64,000 nt of DNA from the NCBI GenBank assembly GCA_030825115.1, contig JAPJQL010000006.1, forward strand, positions 65,205 to 129,204. The letters run 5' to 3'. The notes under the pieces are model-generated. The model ran no database searches. It was given only the letters and a program-made list of their open reading frames with translations, and had not been told where the DNA came from. Position numbers and translations under genes: made by a program. Of the stretch, positions 25,300-34,280 are shown one piece after another (within the stretch, counting starts at the first letter, position 1; the number at the start of each line of letters is the position of its first letter). The DNA comes from Lachnospiraceae bacterium (GTDB taxonomy: Bacteria > Bacillota > Clostridia > Lachnospirales > Lachnospiraceae).

Positions 25300-25407
25300 A
25301 CTTATATATGCCCATAATTGGTTGGGCGTCTCTACAAACTACCGTAATAGTTGTCTATAAGTTTTCACAGGTAACTTGTCTGTGAAAACCGGAACGGTAG
25401 TTTTTTT
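25300..25407 (+). promoter_or_regulatory. Purine-class riboswitch (guanine-type, C74) with terminator; ON-type arrangement
   Basis: The three-way junction is visible. P1 pairs ACTTATA (25300-25306) with TATAAGT (25356-25362). P2 pairs GCCCA with TGGGC (25310-25327). P3 pairs AACTA with TAGTT (25337-25352). J2/3 reads GTCTCTAC, retaining U47, C50, U51 and A52 of the xpt aptamer. Loop 2 GG and loop 3 CC can kiss. The base before P1' is C (25355), equivalent to C74, indicating guanine/hypoxanthine-type recognition. P2 and P3 are slightly shorter than usual. Downstream, ACGGTAGTTT plus a T run (25394-25407) is the exact complement of AAACTACCGT (25336-25345) in P3/L3. The terminator and the ligand-bound aptamer therefore exclude each other. 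Confidence 0.78.
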
Positions 25408-25459
25408 CATACCCGCACGCCGTTTTCTGTTTCATGGACAGCAGAAAGGAGACGAGTGT

Positions 25460-26743
25460 ATGAAGCGTTTTGCGCTGAAAGGGCAGATTTGCTATGCGAC
25501 TGGTCTGCATGAGCTGCAGGTAGTGGAAGATGGTTATCTGCTCTGTGAAGACGGGGTATCAAAGGGTGTCTGCAAGGAACTGCCTGAAGGCTGGGCAGGG
25601 GTTTGGGTACAGGATTACGGAGACAGGATCATTATTCCGGGTCTCGTGGATCTGCACCTGCACGCCCCGCAGTACGCCTTCCGCGGCCTGGGCATGGACC
25701 TGGAACTGTTAGACTGGCTGAATGCCGTCACATTTCCGGAGGAAGGAAAGTACAGCGACCTGGAATATGCGGACCGGGCTTACCGTATCTTTGTAGAGGA
25801 TTTAAGACGCGGGGCGACGACACGGGCGGTGATCTTTGCCACCCTGCATCTGCCGGCTACGGAACTTCTCATGGATAAGCTGGAGGCCAGCGGGCTGAAG
25901 GTGATGGTGGGGAAGGTCAACATGGACCGGAACAGCCCTGATTTTCTCCGGGAGGCGGATGCCGGGACTTCTGCGGCAGACACGGTGAAGTGGCTTGAGG
26001 ATACGGCAGGGAAGTACAAAAATGTACGCCCGATCCTGACCCCGAGATTTATCCCAAGCTGTACGGATGAGCTGATGACCAGGTTAAAAGAGATTCAGAA
26101 AGAATACCATCTTCCGGTCCAGTCCCATCTGTCGGAGAACCAGGGAGAGATTGGCTGGGTACAGGAACTTTGCCCGGAGTCGGAATTTTACGGAGATGCC
26201 TATGACAAATTTGGTCTGTTTGGCGGGGATGGCTGCCCGACCGTGATGGCGCACTGTGTATATTCCGATGAGCGGGAACAGGAGCGGATGAAGGAACGCG
26301 GCGTGTGGGTAGCCCATTGTCCGGAATCCAATATCAACCTGTCTTCCGGTGTGGCTCCGGTGCGGCAGTTCCTCGACAGAGGAGTCCGGGTCGGCCTTGG
26401 AAGCGACCTGGCAGGAGGAAGCAGTGATTCCATATTCCGCGCGATGGCACACGCGATCCAGGCATCCAAGATGCGCTGGCGTATGCAGGATGAAGAACTG
26501 GCGCCCCTGACGGTGGAAGAAGCCTTTTATATGGCGACCAAGGGCGGCGGAAGCTTCTTTGGCAATGTAGGAAGCTTCGAACCGGGATATGAACTGGATG
26601 CGGTAGTTCTGGATGACAGCAGCCTGAGACACCCGCAGCCACTCACAGTAAGAGAGCGGCTGGAGCGCATCTGTTATCTGTCGGATGAGCGCCAGGTAGT
26701 TGCAAAATATGTGGCAGGAGAAGAGATTGGATTAGAAGGATAA
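25460..26743 (+). CDS. guaD: Guanine deaminase
   Basis: This zinc amidohydrolase converts guanine to xanthine and ammonia. The metal-binding HLH is in GLVDLHLHAPQYAFRGLGMD (His66, His68), with further ligands in PVQSHLSEN and MAHCVYSDE and the catalytic aspartate in GLGSDLAGGS. The 427 aa length is normal. The frame is open further upstream into the riboswitch, but AAAGGAGACGAG precedes the ATG at 25460. It is the first gene after the purine riboswitch, so guanine or a related purine should control it. The product xanthine is the substrate of the dehydrogenase encoded downstream. Confidence 0.95.
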   Translation: MKRFALKGQICYATGLHELQVVEDGYLLCEDGVSKGVCKELPEGWAGVWVQDYGDRIIIPGLVDLHLHAPQYAFRGLGMDLELLDWLNAVTFPEEGKYSDLEYADRAYRIFVEDLRRGATTRAVIFATLHLPATELLMDKLEASGLKVMVGKVNMDRNSPDFLREADAGTSAADTVKWLEDTAGKYKNVRPILTPRFIPSCTDELMTRLKEIQKEYHLPVQSHLSENQGEIGWVQELCPESEFYGDAYDKFGLFGGDGCPTVMAHCVYSDEREQERMKERGVWVAHCPESNINLSSGVAPVRQFLDRGVRVGLGSDLAGGSSDSIFRAMAHAIQASKMRWRMQDEELAPLTVEEAFYMATKGGGSFFGNVGSFEPGYELDAVVLDDSSLRHPQPLTVRERLERICYLSDERQVVAKYVAGEEIGLEG

Positions 26744-26764
26744 GAATCTGAAGGAGGTGCTGCG

Positions 26765-28531
26765 ATGGCAGAAAGACAGAGGCTGGAGGACCTGGTTCTG
26801 ACGGCCGCCGGAAAGAAGAAGGCGCAGCTGGTGCTGAAAGGCGCACGCGTTGTCAATGTCTTTTCGGAAGAACTGATGGAGGCCGATGTGGCGGTGAGCG
26901 ACGGTCGCATAGTCGGGCTGGGAACGTACCACGGAGAGACAGAGGTAGATGTGAGCGGAAAGATCATCTGCCCGGGATTTTTAGATGGGCATATCCATCT
27001 GGAGAGCTCTATGGTCGCCCCCGCCGACTTTGAGAGGACGGTGGTGCCCCACGGGACGACCGGAGTCATTACGGACCCCCACGAGATTGCGAACGTGGCG
27101 GGGACCGAGGGGATCGACTATATCCTGGACGAGACAAACGGGCTGGATCTGGACGTCTATGTGATGCTCCCTTCCTGTGTGCCCTCAACCGGACTGGATG
27201 AAGCCGGCGCAGTACTTCTTGCAGAACAGTTAAAGGATTATTATGATAACCCCAGGGTGCTGGGACTGGCGGAGCTGATGAATGCCTATGGCACCGTACA
27301 TGCAGAGCCGGACATTCTGGATAAGGTGGCGGATGCAAAAAAAGCCGGAAAGCTGATCGATGGTCATGCTCCCGGGATTGCCGGAAAGATGCTGAACGCA
27401 TATGCAGCGGCTGGGGTAGGTTCCGATCATGAATGTTCGGATATGCAGGAAGCATTGGAAAAACTCCGCTGTGGCCAGTGGATCATGATCCGGGAGGGCA
27501 CGGCGGCACAGAATCTGGAAGCGCTGATGCCTCTTTGCAGGGCTCCGTATTACCACCGGTGTATGTTTGTGACAGACGATAAGCATCCCGGTGACCTGCT
27601 GAAGCTGGGGCATATGGATGCCATCATCAGAAAGGCGGTCAGGCTGGGAGCGGACCCCATAGCTGCGATCAAGATGGGGAGCTACCATACCGCCCAGTAT
27701 TTTGGTTTGAATGACCGCGGCGCCGTTGCGCCGGGATACCGGGCCGATCTGGTGGTATTGTCCGATCTGGAGCAGATGGAGGTCTGCCAGGTCTATAAAG
27801 ACGGCAGGCTGGCGGCAGAAGACGGAGAGATGAAAAAGCCGGAAAGCAGCGCAGAGCAGCGGCAGGAGAAGGACGCGGCGAAAGAAGAGCGATACCCGCG
27901 GGTATACCATTCCTTCCATATGGATGAGGTGACAAAAGCAGATCTTGCGGTCACGCCAAAGGGCGGCATGGAGCGGGTTTTGTGCCTCACGCCAAGAGAA
28001 CTGCTGACCTGGGAAAAAGTCATCCCGTGGTCAGAATCTCCGGGAAAAGCGCCCGGCGTTAACCTGGCGGAGGACGTGGTAAAGATGGCGGTCTTTGAAC
28101 GCCACAGGAATACCGGACATATCGGGATCGGTTTCCTTGGAGGCTACGGACTTACGGCCGGAGCGGTGGCAACGAGCGTCGCCCACGATTCGCATAACCT
28201 GATCGTGGCAGGCGTGACGGACGAAGATATGGTCCTGGCTGCAAATACCGTAAGGAAGAACCGTGGAGGCCTTGCCGTGGTAAAGGATGGAAAGGTACTT
28301 GGGGAACTGCCCCTTCCAATCGGCGGAGTGATGACGGCGGCTCCTGTAGCGGCGGTGGAAGAGCAGCTTAAGCAGCTGAAGGCCCTGACCCGGGAGCTGG
28401 GAATCCCTGAGACGATCGACCCGTTTATGACGCTGGCATTCACCTCACTTCCGGTGATTCCGAAGCTCCGCCTCAATACATACGGATTGATTGATACGGA
28501 CCGTCAGAAGGTCATCGAAGTTACATTTTAA
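26765..28531 (+). CDS. ade: Adenine deaminase
   Basis: This enzyme converts adenine to hypoxanthine, feeding it to xanthine dehydrogenase. The metal site begins with PGFLDGHIHLESS (His76, His78), followed by PHGTTGVITDPHEIANV and GHAPG. The long C-terminal domain typical of Ade (HRNTGHIGIGFLGGYGL, AVATSVAHDSHN) is complete at 588 aa. A Lys/Glu-rich linker around residues 355-375 looks like an insertion relative to many homologues. The AAGGAGGTGCTGCG ribosome site lies 21 bases after guaD. Confidence 0.96.
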   Translation: MAERQRLEDLVLTAAGKKKAQLVLKGARVVNVFSEELMEADVAVSDGRIVGLGTYHGETEVDVSGKIICPGFLDGHIHLESSMVAPADFERTVVPHGTTGVITDPHEIANVAGTEGIDYILDETNGLDLDVYVMLPSCVPSTGLDEAGAVLLAEQLKDYYDNPRVLGLAELMNAYGTVHAEPDILDKVADAKKAGKLIDGHAPGIAGKMLNAYAAAGVGSDHECSDMQEALEKLRCGQWIMIREGTAAQNLEALMPLCRAPYYHRCMFVTDDKHPGDLLKLGHMDAIIRKAVRLGADPIAAIKMGSYHTAQYFGLNDRGAVAPGYRADLVVLSDLEQMEVCQVYKDGRLAAEDGEMKKPESSAEQRQEKDAAKEERYPRVYHSFHMDEVTKADLAVTPKGGMERVLCLTPRELLTWEKVIPWSESPGKAPGVNLAEDVVKMAVFERHRNTGHIGIGFLGGYGLTAGAVATSVAHDSHNLIVAGVTDEDMVLAANTVRKNRGGLAVVKDGKVLGELPLPIGGVMTAAPVAAVEEQLKQLKALTRELGIPETIDPFMTLAFTSLPVIPKLRLNTYGLIDTDRQKVIEVTF

Positions 28532-28643
28532 AATTACATATTAGATACGGAGATTCAGAGTTTTATATTATGGGTTTACCAATAGGAAAGTAACCGGATG
28601 GGAAACGGTTATTATAAAAAAATCAAATATAGGGGGAACAACT

Positions 28644-30017
28644 ATGAATCTGGAGAAAATTTTTCATCTGAAAGAAAACCACACAGACGTAAAGACTGAG
28701 GTGATCGCGGGTGTGACGACCTTTATGACAATGGCGTACATTCTTGCCGTGAACCCGAACATCTTAAGTGCAACCGGCATGGACCGTGGCGCGGTATTTA
28801 CTGCGACTGCACTGGCGGCGCTTGTGGCAACGCTCCTTATGGCGGCATTTTCAAACTATCCATTCGTTCTGGCGCCCGGCATGGGTCTGAATGCGTATTT
28901 TGCCTATACGGTAGTACTGCAGATGGGCTATACCTGGGAGATGGCGCTGGCAGCTGTATTTATTGAAGGTATCATCTTCATCGTGCTGTCCCTGACCAAC
29001 GTCCGGGAAGCGATTTTTAACGCAATCCCAATGAACTTAAAACATGCGGTATCGGTAGGTATTGGTCTGTTCATCGCATTTATCGGTCTTCAGAATGCGA
29101 AGATCGTAGTGGGCAGCGCAACTCTGGTATCGGTATATTCCTTTAAGGGAGCGCTTGCAGACGGTACGTTCAGCAGCGTAGGAATCACGGTATTGCTGGC
29201 ACTGATCGGCGTATTGATCACCGGAATTTTAGTAGTAAAGAATGTAAAAGGAAATATCCTCTGGGGTATCCTGATCACCTGGGTACTGGGTATCATCTGT
29301 CAGCTGACAGGTCTGTATCAGGTAGCTCCGGAACTTGGAATGTTCAGCCTGCTTCCTGATTTTTCAAACGGAATCGGTGTTCCGAGCCTGGCGCCAACCT
29401 TTATGCATCTGGATTTCTCAGGAGTATTCAGCCTGAACTTCCTGATCATCATGTTTGCATTCCTGTTCGTTGACCTGTTTGATACACTTGGCACTCTGAT
29501 CGGTGTGGCTTCTAAGGCGGATATGCTTGATAAAGATGGCAAGCTTCCGAGAATCAAGGGCGCATTGATGTCTGACGCAGTAGGAACTTCTTTGGGAGCA
29601 CTGTTTGGTACTTCCACGACCACTACATTCGTAGAGAGTGCAGCAGGCGTGTCAGAAGGCGGAAGAACCGGTTTGACGGCTGTTACGGCAGCAATCCTGT
29701 TTGGTGTGGCTCTGTTCCTGTCCCCGATCTTCCTGGCGATTCCGTCCTTTGCAACGGCACCGGCTCTGATTGTGGTTGGATTTTTGATGATCACTTCTAT
29801 TACTAAGATTGATTTTGATGATTTTACCGAAGCAATCCCGGCATATATCTGTATCATTGCTATGCCGTTTATGTACAGCATTTCCGAAGGTATCGCAATG
29901 GGCGTTATCTCTTATGTAGTGATCAACCTGGCAACCGGAAGATTTAAAGATAAAAAAATCAGTACGCTTATGTATGTGCTGGCGGTACTGTTTGTACTGA
30001 AATATGTATTAATTTAG
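28644..30017 (+). CDS. NCS2 family purine permease (AzgA/PbuG-like)
   Basis: The 457-aa polytopic protein is of the AzgA branch, which imports adenine, guanine or hypoxanthine with protons. Signatures: ILAVNPNILSATGMD, FVLAPGMGLNAYFAYTVV, LFVDLFDTLGTLIGVASKA and TTTFVESAAGVSEGGRTGLTA. The 112-nt gap before it has no obvious aptamer. The TAACCG/CGGTTA hairpin near 28590 is weak, and the gene is probably in the same transcript as guaD and ade. AGGGGGAACAACT provides the ribosome site. Confidence 0.95.
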   Translation: MNLEKIFHLKENHTDVKTEVIAGVTTFMTMAYILAVNPNILSATGMDRGAVFTATALAALVATLLMAAFSNYPFVLAPGMGLNAYFAYTVVLQMGYTWEMALAAVFIEGIIFIVLSLTNVREAIFNAIPMNLKHAVSVGIGLFIAFIGLQNAKIVVGSATLVSVYSFKGALADGTFSSVGITVLLALIGVLITGILVVKNVKGNILWGILITWVLGIICQLTGLYQVAPELGMFSLLPDFSNGIGVPSLAPTFMHLDFSGVFSLNFLIIMFAFLFVDLFDTLGTLIGVASKADMLDKDGKLPRIKGALMSDAVGTSLGALFGTSTTTTFVESAAGVSEGGRTGLTAVTAAILFGVALFLSPIFLAIPSFATAPALIVVGFLMITSITKIDFDDFTEAIPAYICIIAMPFMYSISEGIAMGVISYVVINLATGRFKDKKISTLMYVLAVLFVLKYVLI

Positions 30018-30039
30018 TGATTAGCAGGAGGCGGTAGAC

Positions 30040-32334
30040 GTGGGAGTTGGAAAGAGTATTTCCCGTGTGGATGCATACGGGAAAGTAACCGGTGACGCGA
30101 AGTATACGGCGGATTTAATGCCGCCGGGACTTCTTGTGGCAAAAGTAGTGAGAAGTACCATTGCCAATGGTGTGGTAAAAAAGTTTGACCTGGAAGAGGC
30201 GCTGAAGGTGCCGGGCGTGGTGAAGATTGTCACCTGCTTTGACGTCCCGGATATCCAGTTCCCTACGCCGGGCCATCCCTGGTCGGTGGAGGCAGCGCAT
30301 CAGGACATTTCCGACCGGAAGCTGCTCAACACCAGGGTACGGGTATATGGCGACGATATTGCGGCAGTGATCGCGGAAAACGAGATTGCTGCTGCCCGCG
30401 CCGTAAAACTGGTCAAGGCAGAGTATGAGGAGTATGAGCCTTTGCTGACGCCGGAGGCGGCGATGGCAGAAGGCGCGATGTGTATCCATGAAGAGAAACC
30501 AGACAATATCATCGCACATAGTTCCTTCCATCTCGGTGACAAGAACTACGATGAGGTAAAGGCAGGAGAACCGGATCTGGTGGAGACAGAACGGGTTTAT
30601 CAGACCCAGAGCGTGCAGCACTGCCATATTGAGACTCCGATTTCTTATGCTTATATGGAACAGGGACGGATCGTGGTGGTGACATCCACGCAGATTCCCC
30701 ATATCGTGCGCCGTGTCATCGGTCAGGCGCTGGGGATTCCGTGGGGAGATGTCAGGGTCATCAAGCCCTATATCGGAGGCGGATTTGGAAATAAGCAGGA
30801 TGTGCTCTATGAGCCGCTCAATGCATTTTTGTGCCAGCAGGTAGGCGGAAGGGGCGTAAAACTGGAGATATCCAGAGAAGAAACCCTTGCATGCACCAGG
30901 GTGCGCCATGCGATCCAGTTTAAGGTGAAGGCGCTGGCCAGAAAAGACGGTACGCTGGTGGCAAGAAAGTTTGAAGCATTTTCCAACCAGGGCGGTTATG
31001 CATCCCACGGTCATGCGATCGTGGCAAACTCCGCCAACGAGTTTAAACAGATTTATCAGGATGAGCAGGCGCTGGAATCCGACAGCTATACGGTTTACAC
31101 CAATATTGCTACAGGCGGCGCGATGAGAGGATACGGAATTCCGCAGGCAGCATTTGTGTCTGAGTGTCTGGCGGAGGATGTGGCGCGCAGCATCGGGATG
31201 GATCCGCTGGAGTTCCGCCTGAAAAACTGTATGAAGCCGGGTTACGAGGACCCGCATACCCATATTAAGTTTTTATCGGCCGGTTTGGAAGAATGTATAA
31301 AAAAGGGCAGAGATGCGATCGGCTGGGATGAAAAGCGGAAGAAGTATGCGAATCAGACCGGTCCTGTCCGCAGGGGCGTAGGCATGGCAATCTTCTGTTA
31401 CAAGACAGGTGTGTATCCCATCTCCTTAGAGACGGCTTCCTGCCGTATGGTACTCAACCAGGACGGCTCGATCCAGCTTCAGATGGGTGCGACCGAGATC
31501 GGACAGGGAGCCGATACGGTGTTTGCACAGATGGCGGCGGAGACGACGGGCATTACGTTTGACAAGATCCATACCGTTTCCACCCAGGACACCGATGTGA
31601 CTCCGTTTGATACTGGCGCTTATGCGTCCAGACAGACATATGTCAGCGGGAAAGCAGTAAAACAGACCGGCGAGATCTTGAAGGCGAAGATCCTCGAATA
31701 TGCATCTTATATGCTGGACCTTCCGGCAGATACGATGGATGTGCGGGAGAATAACGTAGTAGATAAAGAAAGCGGTGACTGCCTGATCTCGATGTGCGAG
31801 CTTGCAACGACGGCATTTTACAGCCTGGACAAATCCGTACATATCACGGCAGAGTCCACCAGCCACTGCAAGGACAATACCTTTGCCAGCGGCGTCTGCT
31901 TTGCGGAGGTGGAAGTCGATATGCCGCTTGGAAAAGTAAAAGTATTAAATATTATCAATGTCCATGACAGCGGTACGCTGATCAATCCAAAACTGGCCGA
32001 GGCGCAGGTACACGGCGGTATGAGCATGGGTCTTGGATACGGTCTGGGAGAAGAACTGCTCTTTGACCAGAAGACAGGGCGGCCGCTCAATGACAATCTG
32101 CTGGATTACAAGCTGCCGACGGCGATGGATACGCCGGATTTGAAAGTGGAGTTCGTGGAAGTGGAGGATCCGTCGGGACCTTACGGCAACAAGGCGCTTG
32201 GAGAGCCGCCGGCGATTCCGGTAGCTCCGGCATTGCGGAATGCAGTGCTTCACGCAACAGGCGTTGCAGTGGATTCTCTGCCGCTTGATCCGCAGAAGTT
32301 GGTGAAACATTTTAAAGAAGCAGGTTTGATATAA
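30040..32334 (+). CDS. xdhA: Xanthine dehydrogenase, molybdenum-binding subunit
   Basis: This catalytic molybdopterin subunit of a three-part xanthine dehydrogenase hydroxylates hypoxanthine and xanthine. Motifs: GGFGNKQD (near residue 247), GGAMRGYGIPQ (near 360), GATEIGQGADT and the active-site glutamate in KALGEPP (Glu722). The 764 aa length is normal for a separate subunit. It starts with GTG after GGAGGCGGTAGAC, 22 bases after the permease. With selD and yedE a few kilobases upstream, a selenium-dependent molybdenum cofactor is a reasonable inference; the sequence itself does not prove it, and the selenium cofactor genes yqeB/yqeC are not in the window. Confidence 0.95.
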   Translation: MGVGKSISRVDAYGKVTGDAKYTADLMPPGLLVAKVVRSTIANGVVKKFDLEEALKVPGVVKIVTCFDVPDIQFPTPGHPWSVEAAHQDISDRKLLNTRVRVYGDDIAAVIAENEIAAARAVKLVKAEYEEYEPLLTPEAAMAEGAMCIHEEKPDNIIAHSSFHLGDKNYDEVKAGEPDLVETERVYQTQSVQHCHIETPISYAYMEQGRIVVVTSTQIPHIVRRVIGQALGIPWGDVRVIKPYIGGGFGNKQDVLYEPLNAFLCQQVGGRGVKLEISREETLACTRVRHAIQFKVKALARKDGTLVARKFEAFSNQGGYASHGHAIVANSANEFKQIYQDEQALESDSYTVYTNIATGGAMRGYGIPQAAFVSECLAEDVARSIGMDPLEFRLKNCMKPGYEDPHTHIKFLSAGLEECIKKGRDAIGWDEKRKKYANQTGPVRRGVGMAIFCYKTGVYPISLETASCRMVLNQDGSIQLQMGATEIGQGADTVFAQMAAETTGITFDKIHTVSTQDTDVTPFDTGAYASRQTYVSGKAVKQTGEILKAKILEYASYMLDLPADTMDVRENNVVDKESGDCLISMCELATTAFYSLDKSVHITAESTSHCKDNTFASGVCFAEVEVDMPLGKVKVLNIINVHDSGTLINPKLAEAQVHGGMSMGLGYGLGEELLFDQKTGRPLNDNLLDYKLPTAMDTPDLKVEFVEVEDPSGPYGNKALGEPPAIPVAPALRNAVLHATGVAVDSLPLDPQKLVKHFKEAGLI

Positions 32335-32346
32335 GGAGGGGTGGAC

Positions 32347-33234
32347 ATGTACGACATTGAGAAATTTTATCAGGCGACTGATGTTCATGATGCAATCCGC
32401 GCCCTCATCGAGGACCCGGAAGCGATTATCATATCCGGAGGCAGCGATGTGCTGATCAAAATCCGGGAAGGGAAATTTGCAGGATGTTCTTTGGTGAGCA
32501 TCCATGGGATTAAAGAACTGGAAGGCGTGAAGATGGAGGAGGACGGAACGATCGTCATTGGTCCGGCTACTACATTTTCTCATGTGACAAATAACGATAT
32601 CATTCAGAAATACATTCCCATACTGGGAGATGCAGTAGACCAGGCGGGTGGACCGCAGCTCCGCAATATCGGAACGATCGGCGGAAATGTGTGCAACGGC
32701 GCTACCAGCGCCGACAGCGCATCCAGTCTGTTTACCCTGAATGCGATTCTGGAACTCACGGGACCGGACGGGGTCAGGGAACTGCCAATCCAGGAGTTCT
32801 ACACAGGACCGGGACGCACGGTGAGGGATCATGCGGAAGTGATGACCGCGATCAAGATTCGGAAAGAAAGCTACGAAGGCTTCGGCGGCCATTATATCAA
32901 ATATGGCAAGCGGAATGCCATGGAGATTGCAACGCTGGGATGTGCCTGCACGGTGAAGCTGTCTGCAGATAAGAAATCTGTGGAGGAGATGCATCTGGCT
33001 TACGGAGTGGCAGCTCCGACACCGGTCCGCTGCGGCGGAGTGGAGGCGAAGGTAAAGGGCATGGCTGTTGGTCCTGAGCTGTATGAGAACGTCGGAAAAG
33101 GCGCGTTGGAAGAAGTAAATCCGCGTTCCAGCTGGCGTGCATCCAAAGAATTCCGTCTGCAGCTGGTGGAAGAGCTGGCAAAACGGGCATTAAAACAGGC
33201 GATTATCAATGCGGGAGGTGAGGCAGATGCTTAA
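32347..33234 (+). CDS. xdhB: Xanthine dehydrogenase, FAD-binding subunit
   Basis: The 295-aa protein is of the CO dehydrogenase flavoprotein type and passes electrons from the iron-sulfur subunit to FAD and then NAD. The FAD loops are visible as ISGGSDVLIKI and the NIGTIGGNVCNGATSAD segment. The GTG at 32341 abuts AAGGAGGG without spacing, so the ATG six bases on (32347) is the start. It overlaps the next gene by eight bases, implying coupled translation. Confidence 0.94.
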   Translation: MYDIEKFYQATDVHDAIRALIEDPEAIIISGGSDVLIKIREGKFAGCSLVSIHGIKELEGVKMEEDGTIVIGPATTFSHVTNNDIIQKYIPILGDAVDQAGGPQLRNIGTIGGNVCNGATSADSASSLFTLNAILELTGPDGVRELPIQEFYTGPGRTVRDHAEVMTAIKIRKESYEGFGGHYIKYGKRNAMEIATLGCACTVKLSADKKSVEEMHLAYGVAAPTPVRCGGVEAKVKGMAVGPELYENVGKGALEEVNPRSSWRASKEFRLQLVEELAKRALKQAIINAGGEADA

Positions 33235-33712
33235 GATTGTTCAGATGACGGTCAATGACAAAGAGGTTGAGGTGGCCGTAGATGACCGTGAGTCTTTACT
33301 TGAAACCCTCCGCGACCGGCTGGGGCTTACCAGCGTAAAAAAAGGCTGTGAGGTCGGCGAGTGCGGCGCCTGTACCGTTCTGGTGGACGGCGAGGCGATT
33401 GACAGCTGCATTTATCTGACCATGTGGGCACAGGGACGGAGGATTCTGACCGTCGAAGGCCTGAAAGGACCAAACGGGGAGCTTAGCCCGATCCAGAAGG
33501 CGTTTGTGGAGGAAGCGGCTGTGCAGTGTGGATTCTGTACACCGGGTCTGATCATGTCGGCTGTGGAGATCGTGGGCACCGGGAAACGGTATAACAGAGA
33601 GGAACTCCGGAAGATGATATCCGGCCATCTGTGCAGATGCACCGGGTATGAGAACATCCTGAACGCGATGGAGCGTATCGTGGATGAGGTTTACCGGACG
33701 GTGAACCAGTAA
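33227..33712 (+). CDS. xdhC: Xanthine dehydrogenase, [2Fe-2S] subunit
   Basis: The 161-aa protein has two [2Fe-2S] domains: plant-ferredoxin-type cysteines Cys41, Cys46, Cys49 and Cys61 (CEVGECGACT), and the helical-domain cysteines Cys101, Cys104, Cys136 and Cys138 (QCGFCTPG, HLCRCTGY). It links the molybdenum centre to FAD. The ATG at 33227 follows GGGAGGTGAGGCAG, whereas the in-frame ATG at 33209 has no ribosome site. It is the last gene of the purine operon, followed by a strong terminator. In some schemes the name xdhC denotes an insertion factor; here it means the iron-sulfur subunit. Confidence 0.95.
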   Translation: MLKIVQMTVNDKEVEVAVDDRESLLETLRDRLGLTSVKKGCEVGECGACTVLVDGEAIDSCIYLTMWAQGRRILTVEGLKGPNGELSPIQKAFVEEAAVQCGFCTPGLIMSAVEIVGTGKRYNREELRKMISGHLCRCTGYENILNAMERIVDEVYRTVNQ

Positions 33713-33750
33713 GTGCCGAGATGGTGTTGAAGACCTTTTCGTTGGAGGAT

Positions 33751-33795
33751 AAAAGGTGAGAAAATGCGGTTTGGCATTTTCTCACCTTTTTGAGT
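33751..33795 (+). terminator. Strong rho-independent terminator of the purine operon
   Basis: A 17-bp stem formed by 33751-33767 and 33774-33790 (core GGTGAGAAAATGC / GCATTTTCTCACC), loop GGTTTG, is followed by T. Confidence 0.93.
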
Positions 33796-33941
33796 AAAAA
33801 CAGGATGATTTCGGAGCAGCGGCTGGTAAAAGGCGCGGGGATATTCTGATAATATAACTTATCAGAACAAAAAAGATGAAAATTATTGTAAAAATGGCAA
33901 GTGTATCAGAAAAAGAACAAAAAAAGAAATAAAGACATGGA

Positions 33942-33970
33942 TTGACATAACCCGAGGTTGAGAGTATGAT
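33942..33970 (+). promoter_or_regulatory. Promoter of the exopolysaccharide operon
   Basis: Consensus TTGACA (33942-33947) and TATGAT (33965-33970) are 17 nt apart. A second TTGACA at 34052 with TTAATA 17 nt on (34075-34080) could be an additional promoter. Both lie upstream of the c-di-GMP aptamer, so transcripts from either would carry it. Confidence 0.65.
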
Positions 33971-34155
33971 AGGAAAGAACACGTCCGCAGCCTGTAATTG
34001 TAGTGGAAATTGTGCTGAAAAGGGTGCGTAGCAGAAAAATGGCAATGCGGCTTGACATAGGGTTAGGAGGTATCTTAATATTAAAAGGCAATAAGTTATA
34101 TTATGTGATTGATATTTAGAAGATAACAAAGATTATTTGTAAAATATAATAAATG

Positions 34156-34240
34156 AATTGGCAAACCTGCTGAAAGGCAGCGGCGCAAAGCTTTTAGGGA
34201 CTAGAGCATCGTATGGATGTATGTCAGCCAGCTGGATATG
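34156..34240 (+). promoter_or_regulatory. Cyclic di-GMP-I (GEMM-I) riboswitch
   Basis: The core is easily read: GGCAAACC, a hairpin CTGCT-GAAA-GGCAG closed by a GAAA tetraloop, then GGCGCAAAGC. A second hairpin carries the tetraloop receptor parts ACTAG and GTATGG, and the aptamer ends in GTCAGCCAGCTGG. These match the GEMM-I consensus. By alignment to Vc2 the ligand-contacting position 20 is G rather than A, which favours c-di-GMP over 3',3'-cGAMP; that alignment was done by eye. It precedes two terminator-like hairpins and the polysaccharide operon, so c-di-GMP likely sets how much full-length transcript is made. Confidence 0.88.
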
Positions 34241-34248
34241 ATAGGGGT

Positions 34249-34275
34249 AATCTATATTTTGGTATAGATTGTTTT
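34249..34275 (+). terminator. Terminator-like hairpin 1 after the c-di-GMP aptamer
   Basis: An 8-bp AT-rich stem, AATCTATA (34249-34256) with TATAGATT (34263-34270), is followed by GTTTTT. It could be part of the riboswitch expression platform. Confidence 0.55.
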
Positions 34276-34280
34276 TGTGA

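Noticed and set aside
28532..28643. A second purine riboswitch before the AzgA-like permease
   Set aside because: The J2/3 and loop signatures of the aptamer are absent; only a weak 6-bp hairpin is present.
30115..31263. A 382-codon open frame antisense to the xanthine dehydrogenase molybdenum subunit
   Set aside because: It is a shadow of a GC-skewed coding sequence; the residue pattern is Cys/His-rich and unlike a protein family.
31945..32994. A 349-codon open frame antisense to xdhA and xdhB
   Set aside because: It crosses the boundary of two well-supported genes and has no start signal.
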